Below, in pieces: positions 39,103 to 53,150 of a stretch of DNA of 64,000 bases (its first letter is position 1; each line of letters starts with the position of its first letter). A program made the translations under genes and the position numbers. Below the pieces are notes generated by a model. That model made no database searches. It saw only the letters and a list, made by a program, of their open reading frames with translations, and had not been told where the DNA came from. Origin of the DNA: Mycteria americana (lineage: Eukaryota > Chordata > Aves > Ciconiiformes > Ciconiidae); assembly GCF_035582795.1 (NCBI RefSeq), contig NC_134366.1, forward strand, positions 10,446,161 through 10,510,160. Reading direction: 5' to 3'.

Positions 39103-41604
39103 TAATCGAGCCTTAGTAGTGTCATCACTACAGAGGTAACACAAATTTTTTTCCCTTAGGTTTCTTTTTCTGAGCTAGCTTCACTTGAATTGAATTACAC
39201 TGCAAACTAACTTTCAAATTGTGCCCATATGGTTCTGCATTTACTCATTTGTCTGACAAAGCCTAGTTTTATAATTCATGGCAGTGGTAAAAGCTGACCT
39301 GCTCAGCAACTTCATTCCCAGTGAACATGGAAAAACATTTCTTTTTGGGCTCACAGAGGATTTGCGAGAAGGCCCTGGATAAATAGGGCTGGTCTGGGTT
39401 CACACTACCTAGTGGCTGTGTAAGTACCGAGCATGGACCCGGCTACTTCAGCATCTCTACTCCAGTTGGCTTAACCAACTTGAGTTAACACATTATCTCA
39501 CTCAGCTTAAAAGTTTCTGTGTGTGGACTTAACTATGACTAGAAATTCCTTTTCAATGATGACATCAGCTAACTTTGCTGTAAATACCAGCCATGTGTCT
39601 ATTTTCTTTTAATTCTAAAAGTATTTGTCACTTGGTTGCCTGAACACAAATAATCTGAGCGTTTTTGAAGGATCATGGATTAACAACGAAAAGTAAAATG
39701 TTGACAAATAGACTCAATGTGGGATTCAATAACTTTGGCATGTTTGAACATGAACAACAGATAACCTCACCGCAAAACTACTGATAGCATTTTCTGCTTT
39801 ATAGGTTAAACTTCCATGCTAAAGTAAACCTTTGCAGCCCAGCCCGTTTACAGGAAAGAGGACAAAAAAAGATCCATACCAAATTCTGCTGATCTCTGCT
39901 AATGCTTTTCTACCTGATCTTGAGCAACGCATGCAGTCTCTGCCTCTCTCTTCAGGGTAATAAATACTTTCAGCCTTCTCTCACTCTTGTGTCTATTAGA
40001 CCCAAACTCTCAAGAGTAATGGCTACTTTTCAGTACTTTTTCAAAAACAACGGAACTCCAGTTTCAGGAAGTCTCTAGATGATCTACCATGATCGAAATA
40101 ACTTGAATTCTTGACATTTCTCTCTCTTTGCTTTGTTTTTCCTTATCTGTCACACTGTATGTTTTTACAGCCGTATTTCTTGTTTTCATATTGCAGCATT
40201 TGATCACGCACGCTCTAGCAGTGCTGGTTGGTGAGTGTTTCCTGATCATCTTCCGCACTTTGCTACAGTGATCTGTTCATCATATTTCATTATCAAATGC
40301 AAGGTTAAATACATTATATAGACATTTTAGGCATGAGACTTGCAAGGTTAATGCAAGTACAGCAATAACTGCTCTTTGAATATAATTATGCTTTCTCTGT
40401 ATTCACTCAGCTATAATTTTTTTTTCTAGATACCAGGGTTATGCTATGGAAAATGTTACTTTGCATCAGGCCTTGTTATTGGACTTCTTGAGATTAATGT
40501 TCTTAAGACCAAAATACAACCTACAAAAGATGTCATTTGTTGGGAAATTGTTACCAGAAATACTTTTTTTAGTAAATTAATGATCAGCAGTGACATATTG
40601 GTAGCATATTAAGTACAGCATGAGACTGCTCTGCAAAACTGTCTTTCTAGCAGCAACAGTCTGAAATTAAGTAAACAGTTTTTCTTGAGTTCAAAAGTTA
40701 AACATATCTGTAAAATTTGGTTCCCTTTTCAGTCTTGCATACTAGATAGCTAGCAGACAGTGCAGGGCCAACAAATACATATCAAAGGCTCTATATTTTT
40801 TTGCATCACATGGTGTTTTGTTTGCTTGTGTGGCTCCTGAGGACAGGAGCTTTACCTAGGAAATACGTCAGTTTGGTGCAGAGTCAGGAAGAAAGACCAA
40901 ACTTTATCATGACTGTTTCTAAAAATAACTTTATTACAACTAATAACAAGCTAATATTCAAGATCTTGTTGTTCTATCTCTATAGTAAGGTAAATAAATA
41001 TCTGAAGATTATCTGTGGTATATTACCTGGTGACTCCCAACCATGTTAAACATGCCACATCATTGTAATTTAAAAATAATTAAAGTGGAGGCAGGGGATT
41101 TAGTTAGCTGCAAAATAAATAAGAATAAACTTCTTAAAATCCTTTAGCATAGTCACCTGAAAATATTAACACCACCTGTAAGCAATTAGGAGATCAGATG
41201 CATGAGCCAGTCTCCTTTTGAAACAAATTCATGACCTTCTATTCACTTAAAGTTAGCTTTAAAATATACTATTTCCAGGAAGCCTTCCAAAGATAGTCTA
41301 CTGTAGAAACAAATCCTATTTAAAAAGCTTCATATGAACAAATGAAAATAACAAGAGGACTACAGTAATTGATGGTATTTAACCTGTATATCTTTTACTC
41401 TTTTCTCTTTTTTACTTTTCCTCTTGTTTAGGTTTTACAGTACTTTGGATGGTGAGGAAAAAATCAAGGTCAAGTTGTCTGGCATAATCTGGCTGCTTTG
41501 CAACATTACAGTTTCCTTAAAATTACTGTAATCCCAGTTTAGTGAAGAAAAACTTCAGTCAAGCAGAAATTGTCTAAGCTGAAGGGTCACCAGAGATGTT
41601 CTCT
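39103..41604. other. Intergenic DNA, no gene seen
   Basis: AT-rich unique sequence with only short open frames. No classifiable repeat, RNA gene or exon was seen on either strand. Confidence 0.4.
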
Positions 41605-42960
41605 AGCGCCTGTCCAGCCTTGGGCCTGTCTTGTACAATATTTCTACCAGTGACTGTGACACACACATGAGGAATTTGCCGATGGTAAAAAGTTGAGAGG
41701 GGCACTGTCAATACTGAAGTGAATCTGAATATCCATCAGAAAGAAAGTACTGAATAACCGAAAGTACTGGTCCAAAACTGAGACCAAATTTCATCGTTCA
41801 AAAGTGTCCTGCCTGAGGGGAACCATCAGAGGAACTTCTGCCATGAATTGAACTCATCAACTGCAAATGTCTGAGGAAAAGGAAGATCAGGATGTACCAG
41901 CTGAATATCAGGACTATTAGGAGACAACAATGTTATGCAGAGGTGAGAAAAGTAAATGGAAACGATGCATTCATGGAAGTACTTCAAAGAGTAAAAGGAA
42001 AGTTGCACTATGACAGGGGAGACCTGCTCTGCAACACAGCACCCAGCTCTGGTCAGCCGCGTTGACAAAAAGTGCGAAGAAGAGCTAATAGGATGATGAG
42101 GGGAGCAGATCTTACAAGGCACAGTCGGTGCGGTTCCTGGAGGTGGCCTGAACCAGCCTACCTTTGACCACCTGCCAAACTGATCCTGCTCACTAAACCA
42201 GCAGAAAACTCAGCAGAAAACTCTTCATGTTTTCTGTTGGGTTATTTTTCTGCCGGTTTAATCAGCTAAATTGAAAGGTCAGACAAGAGCCAGAATCGGT
42301 TGCACAGGAAACATACACATGGCCAGGAGAGAGAGGAGGAGGAGGAGGAGGAGGAGGTGGGGAAGAAAATCAGGGATCATCCCTTTCAACGGCAAGAGGC
42401 TGATACATTGACTCCGCCTGTTTCTGGCAACCTCACCTAACTCAGTAGAGCAAGGCTTGCTCAGCCTAGCAAAACTCGATGGGGGAGAAAGAAGATCAAG
42501 GTTCTTTGTCTGTCAACACTCAACCAGGTAAGACAGAGGCCAATGCTGTTGAAAGAACAAATGGATATAAAATGACCATGAACAGAGTTGGGCTAGAAAG
42601 TAGAAGGGTTTTAGGCTCCGTATCAGTCAGATTCTGCAACAGCTTCTAATGGGGTTAGTCAGGAAAATGGGAAAGGCATAAACACTGAGGGACAAGCAAC
42701 AAACACTCAAGAAAAAAACTTAACACAAACAGAAGACGTTACTTCTTCACACACAGAGCATTTATAGGCATGCAGCAACAGGATCCTGCTCTTGGAGGAT
42801 GTTACAGAGGCCAAAAGGATAAATGGACTCAAACAGGGACTGGCCAAATTCCTGAAGGGGAAACCCATCAGTTTCTACTTCAAACAGCCCAAGTGTTCCT
42901 AGGATGGAGGTCCATAAATTTGTGGAAAGGATTGTATGTATGGAGCCTGTGGTAGCAGGG
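41605..42960 (+). mobile_element. Heavily decayed ancient CR1-like LINE
   Basis: Scattered plus-strand similarity to the CR1 family survives. Near 41620 is a reverse-transcriptase remnant (CTTGGGCCTGTCTTGTACAA, then a TTTGCCGATGG patch). Near 42040-42110 is a CTGGTCAGCCGCGTTGAC ... AAGAAGAGCTAATAGGATGA block. Near 42830-42900 is a CAGGGACTGGCCAAATTCCT ... CCCATCAG block that matches the 3' part of old amniote CR1 elements. No frame is intact and the boundaries are approximate. A (GGA)n run (42335-42357) interrupts it. Confidence 0.5.
42335..42357. repeat. (GGA)n microsatellite
   Basis: About seven uninterrupted GGA triplets inside the decayed CR1-like region. Confidence 0.93.
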
Positions 42961-45716
42961 GACCGGAGTGCATGACATAGGATGCCTTTCCAAGTCCTGC
43001 ATCCAAAGTGTATGGATCACTGCAGAGGTAAATGGATCGAATTCCACGTCCTGTATTCCACAAGAGACCAAACCAGTGTTCTTATCTGGCCAAAATATTT
43101 CTTTGCTTAAGACTAGGGTACCAGATAGTGCAAAGCAAGCACAGCTTGTAGGCAAGTTTCCATTCCTCAGTTAAGAGTATTTTGTTTTGATTCCCTAACG
43201 TTAAACACTGTTATTGACTGCAAATTGCTGTAGGGACTAATTGGTAAGCATAGAATATAGAACTGATGAAAGTTAGTACATAATTAATACAAAACACAGT
43301 TTAGATGTTATTTCTGTTACTCAATTTAATTAATTTAATTTTTAAACTATAAGTTTGTGCTCTGGAGATACAGAATACATAACATTCAGCAAACGGTCAT
43401 ACTTGTGTTATGTAGTTCCATAAAATATTTTATTGCCAACTCCAAATATTCAAAAATGATGAATCAGAATCCAATAATCATGATACATCCTTAAAAAATA
43501 CCTTTTTTTAAAGGAATCAGGAAAATTCTGGCTGCATTAAAGTCAATGACAAACCTTTTGTAAAGTCAATGACGAAATCCATATGGGAATAATTTTAATT
43601 GCCTTTTGTTTTTTATGAGCCTTCAGGACTCACGTACCTGCCATTTCCAGTCTCTGTAACCAGAAAATTAATTTTCCTCTTCAACTGACTGCTGGAGTTT
43701 TCCTATAGTCTAATAAGTCCAGAAGTTGAGGCAATAAGAGAAGGACAAATTATCATAAGGTTTGTGCTGTAATTATGAGAGTCAGCTGCAGTGCGAGTAT
43801 TTCTTTTAAACTCATCCTGCAGGAAGAGGGCAGAGTGTCTCGCAGGAGATTTGATGAATTGGGCAGGAGCACCCTTGGGATGAAAGGCTGGGAGCGTGGT
43901 CCAGCCAGCCCTGAGAAGGTGGAAGGACCAAGCTGGGAGGGAGAGCAGGATACAGATCCTGGCTGAGCTGACCCTGTCACTGCTCACCAGGGGACAGATG
44001 GGTTGGGGCAATGCTATCTACTTTTGGGGCTGTCCGCCCCATCCCTTGTTGCTGCCACTTTTTATAGACCGTTTCCTCTTGCAGAGGCAGGAGTTGCTGG
44101 CCACCTTCTCCATATGTCACCGGCAAGTGCGCAGTGAGAGCAGAGCTGCTGTCCTGCCCTTGACAGCCAGCTGCCCTACACAGCTATTGACTTCATCTCT
44201 GCCTGGTGTCAATGCTGCTTGCTGGGCTGCATGTGGGATGGAGGGAAGCAGAAGACTACCCTTGGAAAATATTTAATTATCAGGCCACTTATGTTCAGAT
44301 CAAGCTTGACACCTCAAACAATGCCAGTGGACTTGATGTCATTTTAAAGAAGATGGATTTATCTTCTGCTTATGTTAGCTGACTTTATTTTTTAGACTTG
44401 ACTAACTGTTCATTTCTGGTTGAACCTCCTAGGAGCTGCTTCACACAAGAACAGTGATAGTGGAGCAGTGAAGACCTCTCTTGAGGCTGGAAAAAAGCAT
44501 GGAAAATAGCTGGAAATATCTGCTTGGAAGATAAGAGCTCAGCCTAAGGAGGGAAAAAAAGAGATATCTGCAAGAAACAGGAATGGCAGAAGGGGGCCAA
44601 AAGGGACAGAAGTATTTTAAAGTAAAAATAAACCTCAATTCTCAAACTTAAATATATAAAGCTGTCTATTAAAAAAAATGATACCAGATTACATCTCTAC
44701 AGTGCCAAATAATTAATGGCTTTTAATAACCCTCATAAATTTGGATTTCATCAAAACCTTGTTGCATATCATTGACTGTTTCAAGCAAGGACTATGAGCT
44801 CTTAAGGAAGCCTAGCACCTGTATTAAAATCTACACTGCTGACATCTTTCCCAGGTACATCAATTATAATTAAAGAGTAATAAGAATGCCAGGATGGACT
44901 TCTCGGGCACTTTCATGCAGGAGCCCCGGTATTTAAAATTAAATCCATTAATTGTAACTACTGTACATTTGTAATCTCTCAGATAGCGTACAAACTAATT
45001 GATTGCTTTTGCAGTCATGCCAGTCTTTGTTAATTAAAGCTTGTGATTTATTTAATTTGAGCAGGGATGTATCAGAGTGCCCCAAACTGGACTGATAAAA
45101 GGTCATTAGTTCATACTGTTCAAGACGATTTGGAATCTGATCATGAAAAATGTTTCTAGGCGCCTGACAAAAATTGATTAGCAAAATGGGCTCTAATTGT
45201 TTAAAGGAAAGCTTCATATTTTCTTCAACCCAGCCATCTGAAAGTTCATATGTTAAGAAGCTCTTCTCACTCTGAAGTGGCTCTGAAATACGTTTGAAGA
45301 TAAAAGGCATTTTTAAAATTATTGTTGGCATTGCTTAGGAGAGGAGGGAGCCACAGTGCTGTCATAATCTGGAAGACTTTATTTCTTTTTTCTCTTTCCA
45401 TATATAGCAGCCAACATCACAGTCGCTGAGTGAGGCTCAAATATTAATGAATGTATTCCTCCAAAAAAATACTGAGGTAGGAGTATCTCTGCTTTACACA
45501 TGTGAAAGAGAGGTAAAGAGTGTGGGACTGTATGACTAAGTCTTTGTGGCTTAGAAGGGACTCCCCCCTGTCTCAGCAACTGAGCAACAATACTGAGCAT
45601 GGGCTGGTGTGTCTCATCTTAAAGTCAGTGTTGGATGAGTCACAACACTGATGTCAAAGGGAACCCAGAGCAACCAGCTCAGATGTAAATGACCACACTA
45701 TAGCTATTAGTTTAGG
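42961..45716. other. Intergenic DNA, no gene seen
   Basis: Unique sequence. 43780-44270 is slightly GC-richer with a 126-codon open frame of no recognisable product. 44730-45310 is TAAT-rich (CAATTATAATTAAAGAGTAA) and may be a conserved noncoding element. No RNA gene was seen. Confidence 0.35.
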
Positions 45717-46432
45717 TGAATCACAGAATCAGAGAACAGTTGAGGTTAGAAAGGAGCTGTGGACTTAGTCCAAACCCTCTGCGCAAAGCAGGGCAACAGA
45801 TTGCTCAGCACCCTGTGCAGTATAGGTTTGAATATCCCCAAGGATGGAGGTTTCACAAGGTATCTATCTGGGTCCTGTTCCAGCATTTGACCACCTCTAC
45901 CATGAAAATTTTCTTCCTAATATCTAGTTGAAAATACCCTAAGTTCCCTCATTGAAGCTTGTGGCCATTGCCTCTTGGTTGCAACTTGTGTCCATTGCCT
46001 CAAGAGGAGTCTGGTTCCACCCCCTCTATACACTCTCATTAGATAGTTATAAACTGCAGTAAGGTCTTTCCTTCAGCTTCTTGTCTCAAGGCTGAAGAAC
46101 CCCAGTTCTTTCAGCCTCTCTTTGTATCACACAGTCCAGCCCCTCATCATCTTGTTGCTCCTCTGATGGATTCGCTCCAGTGTTTCAAGATCTTTCTTGC
46201 CCTGAGGAGCCCAAAATTGCATGCAGCTCTCCAGATGCAGTCTCGTAAGTGTCAAAGGGAAGAGTCACTTCCATCAACCAGCAGACTATATCAACCAGAG
46301 CTATGCTCTAGTTGATATAGCCTGCTACACAGTTGGCTTTCTTTGCTGCAAGGGTACACTGCTGACTCATGTTCAACTTCTCACCTAGGAGGACCCCAGG
46401 TCCTTCTCTGCAAAGATGCTTTCCAGCTAGCT
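45717..46432 (-). mobile_element. CR1 relic of an older subfamily, minus strand
   Basis: Starts with the reverse complement of a CR1 3' end (TCACAGAATCAGAGAACAGT) and continues through family landmarks read on the minus strand: the block corresponding to AAGGATGGAGGTTTCACAAG, the CCATTGCCTCTTG block (partly duplicated at 45963-46000), and the ACCCCAGGTCCTTCTCTGCA block near 46393-46412. It is much more diverged than the 27-kb and 38-kb copies and has no usable frame. Confidence 0.8.
46281..46325. repeat. Long hairpin inside a CR1 relic
   Basis: The arms 46281-46300 and 46306-46325 pair over 20 positions with two mismatches around a 5-nt loop (CTATG). The core CTATATCAAC / GTTGATATAG is exact. 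It replaces the sequence normally found at this point of CR1, so it probably arose by local template switching. Confidence 0.93.
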
Positions 46433-49400
46433 TACTTGATCATGATTACACAGAAGGTTAGTGGAAGTGCTGGGCATTTTAACTACACCTTCCGAATCCT
46501 GGCTGTGGTATCTTAATCTCTTCCTAACAGTATTTTGAAAATCCAAATTTACTGGCAGAGATCAAAAGACAAATGTCATTTCTGTGGGTTTTTTCCACAG
46601 CAGATGTTAACTACAGCCTTTAGAACCAGTACCAAAGTAAAATGGGAATTATTCAACAGTCTCTGGCACTTTTCTCAACATCCTTCTGTGACACTAATAA
46701 TCATCCTGAACAATTTTATTGCTCATTTGTCATTTAGGACTTAAAGTCTGTTTAAAAGTGTCTAAGCATCATCGCTCCTTCTTTATGGATGAAGGATAAA
46801 TTTCTTCTTTATTGTGTGGCTTGTCTTCAGTCACATGGAGGGTGAACTCACCGCAGCTAAGTTCAGCCACGTACATGGCAAGTGCCTAATCTCATCACGA
46901 ACTTCCAGTCAATAAACACATCCAGTGAGCTGAACCCATTATAAGAGAGAAGTTTAGAAGAGGAAATGCCTCTCTGAGTTGAGAGGTCTAGATGAAGAGG
47001 TTAGTCTAGATGCCTAATATTGAGACAGCTAAAATTAGATTACACTGATCTCACTCATAAAGAAATATAAGAGTAGGTAGGAGTGAAATTCAGGAACTTT
47101 TTTCTAAGGCAGCATAAACTGTCTTCACCCCTACTGAATTCTGTGTAACCATGCTGATTTTTATCAACTGCAAAGCTAAATTAATGGATCTGAGCCGTGC
47201 AAAATCTAACTTTATAGAAGAACCTATACAGCTCATTTAGGACTAAGCTAATATACCCATGCAGAAAATTAATCTGAATACTTGAGTGATGCACAGAGGT
47301 AAGTCAGAACAATCTTCTAGGATTCCATGGTGTAGCTGTAGTATATTTTTCAGAACAATTTAAAATATCAGAATACTATTGTTTCCTCTCAGTTATCTGA
47401 ATTAGTTTCTTTTTTTTTTCCTTGCTTTCTCGTAATTATGTTCCACAAGATCATAATTTGTGTCCCTTAAACAATTTTTGGATGAATCTTCACAATATGA
47501 GCTTATGAGCTGCCTTTAATTTCCACTCTTTCCAGTAGGTTTTGAAGGTCGCTTCTGTCTCATAAGAGCTGGTCGGTGAAAACTTACCTTCTGAGTAAGC
47601 ATGACATTGGCCCGTGTTTTCATTAATTTTTTTCACTGTTACAAGTGCCAAAGCCCTGTACACCAAACAACCCATCTGAGTGTTCATACTTAATGAACAC
47701 AGGTTGGGATGTACTGGGATCTTCTTCTTCAGACATTCAAGACCTTTAGCGTTTTTAATTATGAGTTATTTGTTATGAAGGACCTCTGTAAATTCTTCTC
47801 AGAACTTCTGTAAGAAAACACGTCCATATATCCATATATCAATACATACACATACAGATGTAAATGTGTGTGTGTGTATGTTTTTCTGTATCACAAGGAA
47901 GTTCAGGTCACCTAAACCAAAGAAATTATCTGGTCTGGTTTTCCTCAAACCACATGAAAGATATGACATCAACAGGCTCTTGTTTACATGGGCACCAAGG
48001 GAAGGTGAAAATACTCCAACCAATCTAAATAGGAAATGAAGTGGAACACGTTTTAACAACAGCTAGATGTGTACTGGCCCATAGCACATATGTTTCTGTC
48101 AGCATAAAATCAGCATGTTGGAATTTGCTTGGAATGGCAATTTTTATAATGCTTATATATAGGGAAAGCTTCCAGGTATATTAAAGGTGAGCCAAAGATA
48201 ACAAGGTAAATATGAAGTTAGATTTGTGCTCACTTGGGGGCAATTATTCTTTGCAATTGGGCTTTCAAAGACATCTAAGGATCCTGAATGCTCCGTTCCT
48301 ATTAAAATGAATTGATACTTAAGTTTTTAGGCAGACTTGGAAAAGAGCATCCTAAGCTTTACTTTATTATTTAGCTGAACGTCTCTGCAGCACTAGTATT
48401 GGAATTAAATATGTTTATAATTTTTAATGGCAGAAAACAAACTAGGATTTCTGGTTAACTAACACTTGCCAAGTAACATAGTAATGTCTCACAATTATAG
48501 CTATAAAACTGTACTAAGCCCTTACCCTCACACTCCTCAGAAGACTGGCTGCCTAAAATAAATGATCTTGTTCAATCAGAAGCTGTGAATGAAATGTAGG
48601 AATCTCTGGGGGGAAATTTTGCTATGTAGATCTCATAAAGGAGCTGAGACCATAGGGTAATAACTTTTTTATCTTAGAAACTATGGATATAAGGTTCCTT
48701 AGTCTCCAGCTCGACATTTCTATAGAGGAATAAGGTGTCAATATTAAGAAAGGTAGCACTTATTTGACAGTTTCAGAGCCTTGGGAGCATGGACTGCAGA
48801 CAACCTATAGATATTCACAGATTTCTAATGGAAACCCCCAAAATTTCATTGAACCAAGCCAACAAAACATGGAATGATCACGCCAGACTGGAATGCAAAT
48901 GCATCACTGTAGTTCGCTGATCTGATTAGCTCTGTAATACAGGATGAAGCCCGTCCATTCTTCAGAACTGGGCTAAAGCCTTGAACAGTTGTTTTGGTAA
49001 TATAGATGAGGCTTTAGGTCTTAATAGTTTCTACAATTACTGCTGAATCTGGCCTTGGCTCAGGAATAAACTCCTTGTATTGAAAAGATTTACTACCCTA
49101 ACTATATCTGTATCTCAATTTAATGAAAATGTTAAGGATAATTTGATGGTCTCTTGCCAGTGTAATTTTAAATAAAATGTCTTCATTCCTTGGCAGTGTC
49201 TGTTGGCACTCAGGTTTAACTAAAGGAAGTGCTTAAGTGAAGTGCTTTTTATATTATAGTCTTGCCAGTATCTTCTCTGATAGAATAGATTTAATTATCA
49301 GCGTTTTACCCAGAGTAAATAAATTTTAAAAAATAAATTACCTCCCACCATCAGTCCATATGATAGCAAACCTTACTAAAGCATTACTAGAAATCAGATA

Positions 49401-50240
49401 TTGGCCTATCACAGCATTTGGACTAATCTCAAGCCTCATCTCCTGTAAATTAAAGTATTTCTAACTTATTTACTGTTCATTTATTATGCGCTCTTGTAAA
49501 AAATGTTTCTGCATCTTGGGAAGTAATGTAGCACATAATGAGATGCTGTCAGTGCATCTTAGATTTTCATCTGAGTTAGGCAAGTCAGCATAAAAGTTTA
49601 GGACACTTTATTATAATTGCACAGGGAATGGAAAGTAATGGTAAGATGGTGACAATTTGGCCATCATACTCTACACCACTGAGCAATTGCCAAATATACT
49701 CTTGATTGCTCACCCTGTCTAAATAAGGAATATATGCACAAAGTGGGGCCGGAAGGAAAATGCATGAGAAGTTAAATTGTTTGGGTATTAGTTTGACAAT
49801 AGAAAGGATTGTAGATGTAAAATGGTGCTTATTCAAAGGCTAAAACCAGAGTGTATAATATTTATTTTCTTTTTAAATGCCATTGACTGTTTTAATATGT
49901 AGAAAGAGTGTTTACAAAAACTGTAAAATCTGTCCCTGACAGAGTGTCTTAGTCTACTTACAGTAAGGTACCAGTAGCTCCATAATTTTAAAAGTTCTTA
50001 AGTCACCTCAGTAATGTTATCCTTAGCACCCAGCACAACATGAACTCAAGATCTTCATCACTGTTGGGAAGGAATTATTAGCTCTTTTCATTATTGCTCC
50101 TCAAAAAATCTTAATTCCTGGTTTTCTTCTGCCTAGTACTTGAGGTGTCAACAAGCTACATTTAGAAGACAGCTTTGCTCCGAGTCACTCATAGTGAAAA
50201 AGGAAAAGAAGACCAGGGAGCACCATCATCCAGCACCATC
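46433..50240. other. Intergenic DNA, no gene seen
   Basis: AT-rich unique sequence. A short degenerate CA/TG microsatellite lies at about 47840-47885. No exons, RNA genes or further transposons could be supported. Confidence 0.4.
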
Positions 50241-50307
50241 TGGACTCAATGATCTTAAAGGTCTTTTCCAACCTATACGATTCTGTGATTCTGTGATTCT
50301 GTGATCT
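50241..50307 (+). mobile_element. CR1 3'-end fragment (67 bp)
   Basis: TGGACTCAATGATCTTAAAG followed by GTCTTTTCCAACCTATACGA and three units of ATTCTGTG. This is the extreme 3' end of the same CR1 type as the 27-kb and 38-kb copies, from a severely 5'-truncated insertion. Confidence 0.93.
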
Positions 50308-51462
50308 TACAATTGTCAGATATGAACTGCAAATTTTTTCCTGTCCTTCAGTACCGAGAGGCAGGTCCACGAGAAAATCTATAGATAAGTTTTTCTCTAA
50401 TGCGGATTGAATTACACTTTGCCCCTATTTTCAATAAATGTGACTAACTGTGTGTGTTGCTGTTTCCATTTGTATGGTGTGCATTTACAAGAAAAAGAAG
50501 GTACCTGCACAGCCTTAACCAGAACCTAACCTTCTGCTCAGGCGTAATCTCCTCTGATGTCTCCCTCTCTGTCCCACACTTGCAAGCAAAAAGCAACATA
50601 GACTATCAAACCTACAGGACATCTCAGAGGAGATGTAAAATACGGTGAGACTGGGTCACTATACATATACGTTATGATTCAGATTTTACTTGAACAACAG
50701 AAAGATGGATATATAAATTGGGTTCTAAGAGAAAACCCACGACTTTCTGTTGTGAGCAGCTAGGTGCATCGTTGAACTTCCCCGTTTGCAGTGGTTTACT
50801 GAAACTATACTCAGTACTGATGTGTGAAAGGTGCTTAAGAGCAACATATACTTAGAGATATATGTATTTAGAGATAATTTATATGTACATATTGATTCTT
50901 TTCTTAGAGCATGGGGATGGACTAGAGGTCAGCCCTATGCCTGTATTTCTAGGATTCTTTGTTTTTAATTCCCCAGAACATTCATATTCACAGCCTTCTT
51001 TCTTTATTTATTAACAAAAATACTGAAAATAAAAGGAATTAATTTTCTTGGAAATGGAATACTTGTCATTGGTGACTCTCACGTATACAGACAAAATGGC
51101 CTTACATACCTGATTTCAAATAAAAAGTAGAAAAGATTGATATTGATTGTGGGGAGTGAAGAAAATGTTGAGTAATGACATCTTGTTAACAGACTACAGT
51201 CTGATGACCAATTGGACTTCTGCAGTCCAGCTGTACCTGGAAGCAATGTGTACATATGCCTGCAGAGGGAAAAAGGAACAATCCAAAGTCAGAGAACTGT
51301 GATTACGAGAAAGCAAAAAATCTCGTGGAATGTGCAATAAGAAGGAGATGAGAAAGATGGGAAACTGTGTATGGAGCTACCTTCATTGCAGCACGTGAGG
51401 CAGGTGGGTGTTAACGCAGCATACATACAGGAACAATATTCCTAGATCCTTGAGTATATGTT
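50308..51462. other. Intergenic DNA, no gene seen
   Basis: Unique AT-rich sequence with nothing recognisable. Confidence 0.4.
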
Positions 51463-51880
51463 TGTCAGGGCTCTGAATGCACTGACAGGACTTAATTGCC
51501 CTGAACAGCTTCAGCCGGGACCCCCACTCACTCACCTCGCTGCTCTTTGGTCCATCTAAGCTCAGGCGTACCTGTCTCCAGCCCTGCCTCCTGGATGGAC
51601 CATGAACCTACGTCGTAGCACTGTCTTCTGCTTGTGGCTGGACCCTCCGGACTCACCCCCTCGCACTGCATGGGGCTGTTGGTGGACCCTGTAACCATTG
51701 CTGGGCTCTGCCCACCGTGTTTGGATCTTGTGGGTTACGTCCTGACTGGGGAGGGCATGGCCTGTGCTGGGGTCACGCTCGGTGCCCACTCGTCTTCCTT
51801 CATGGAGCAGCGCTGCTCTTGTTGCTCCCTGAGAATATTAAACCAGTCTCCGCTCTGACTTTTTGACTAGGTAACACTAA
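51463..51880 (+). mobile_element. GC-rich block, possible LTR, unclassified
   Basis: A sharply bounded GC-rich segment in AT-rich DNA. It begins TGTCAGGGCTC and has a late AATATTAAACC poly(A)-like signal (about 51836-51846) followed by a short pyrimidine-rich end, as in an LTR. I could not find matching target-site duplications, so the end points and the class are uncertain. It may instead be another repeat or an orphan GC-rich element. Confidence 0.4.
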
Positions 51881-53150
51881 GATTTCTGAGTTTTGTATAT
51901 TTTCTCCACTGTGATATAAATGTATATTTTGTCCTAAGAAATAACATTTACCGTTCCTTTTATGTTTCCATAAATTCACTGTATTCAAGATACAAGCACT
52001 CAGTTTATTCTGTTACAGAAGTTTTCATTTAATAAAATTACACCTAGAGTGGCCTCTAGGGGCACATGCAAATCACTAAGGCTTCTCAGACAAACATTCA
52101 TCAGTTGGCCCATGTCATTTACCAATTACTTCCTCAGAAGGTAACAGCCAGGGTCAGCAGAGGATCTTGTGTCCTTCTGACATTGGAGCTGGAACCTGTC
52201 AAATGCATATCGGTCCAAAACCTACTTCACAGAAACCCTGCTCTCCACAGTTTCACATTTCTTTGGCTTCTTACATGAGGAGGGATTGAGTCCCTAAGTT
52301 GGCTTTGCTACTGATAAAAAATTGGCACAAACTCATTACCTAACAGGTCGCTTCTGTGCTAATGAAAATCAATTAATTAACTGCTAGGGACACCTAGACT
52401 AGTCCTTTTCTGTGTAGACTTACAAAGTTTATTAGGGCTTAAATCTACTTGAAAAGAATGCTGTCATGCTTGGAAAAAAACTTGCTACTACTCCCATATA
52501 GAGTGTTGCGATATTACATCAGCAATGCAACGTCTTGAAACTATGAACTCACATTTGGTATGGTATTTCACAATGCCCTAAACCTCAACTGCATTCGTAA
52601 ACAGTATTTATAGGAGGCCAGGCTTGCTTATGTTGAAACTATGTTACCTTGGGAAATGCGGGGCTAATGTTCACTCTTGCAAAGCACTTGTTCCCTTATG
52701 AAAAGTCTGAAATTTTAAAACTTAGATTCTTCTGAATCACCTAAATCCAAAGAAATCTCAACAAATATTTCACTTGCCAGCTTGGTGATAGTTAAACAGC
52801 ATTGTGGTCTTGGTATGAACAGCTGTGAAGCGCATACATTGTCTCCTGACGGGGATCCTTGCCATTTGTTTGTTGTGATACACCGATGTGAGAATTCACG
52901 AGTTAGGGCTCAATCAAATTTCCACTAAAGGAAATGAAAGCTGGGTTTGGCCACATATATTTATTCAGCTCCCCATAGCTGCAGACTGAATAACTGCTTT
53001 TTGTTATTGCTGTTGTCCGTATCGCCTCTGTATCTGGAAGGATGCAACCACAGCACTGAAAAATAGAGAACAAGCTAAGAAATATAAAATAAAGGAGCCT
53101 CAGGTATAGTTTCACCATTCAGGTCTGTTGCTTTTATATTACAGCCCTTT
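51881..53150. other. Intergenic DNA upstream of the UBE3C CpG island
   Basis: AT-rich unique sequence with no gene, RNA or repeat that I can support. GC content rises from about 53150 toward the UBE3C promoter. Confidence 0.4.

Noticed and set aside
45717-46432. Possible separate gene fragment
   Set aside because: Landmarks match a diverged CR1 3' region on the minus strand; frames are broken throughout.
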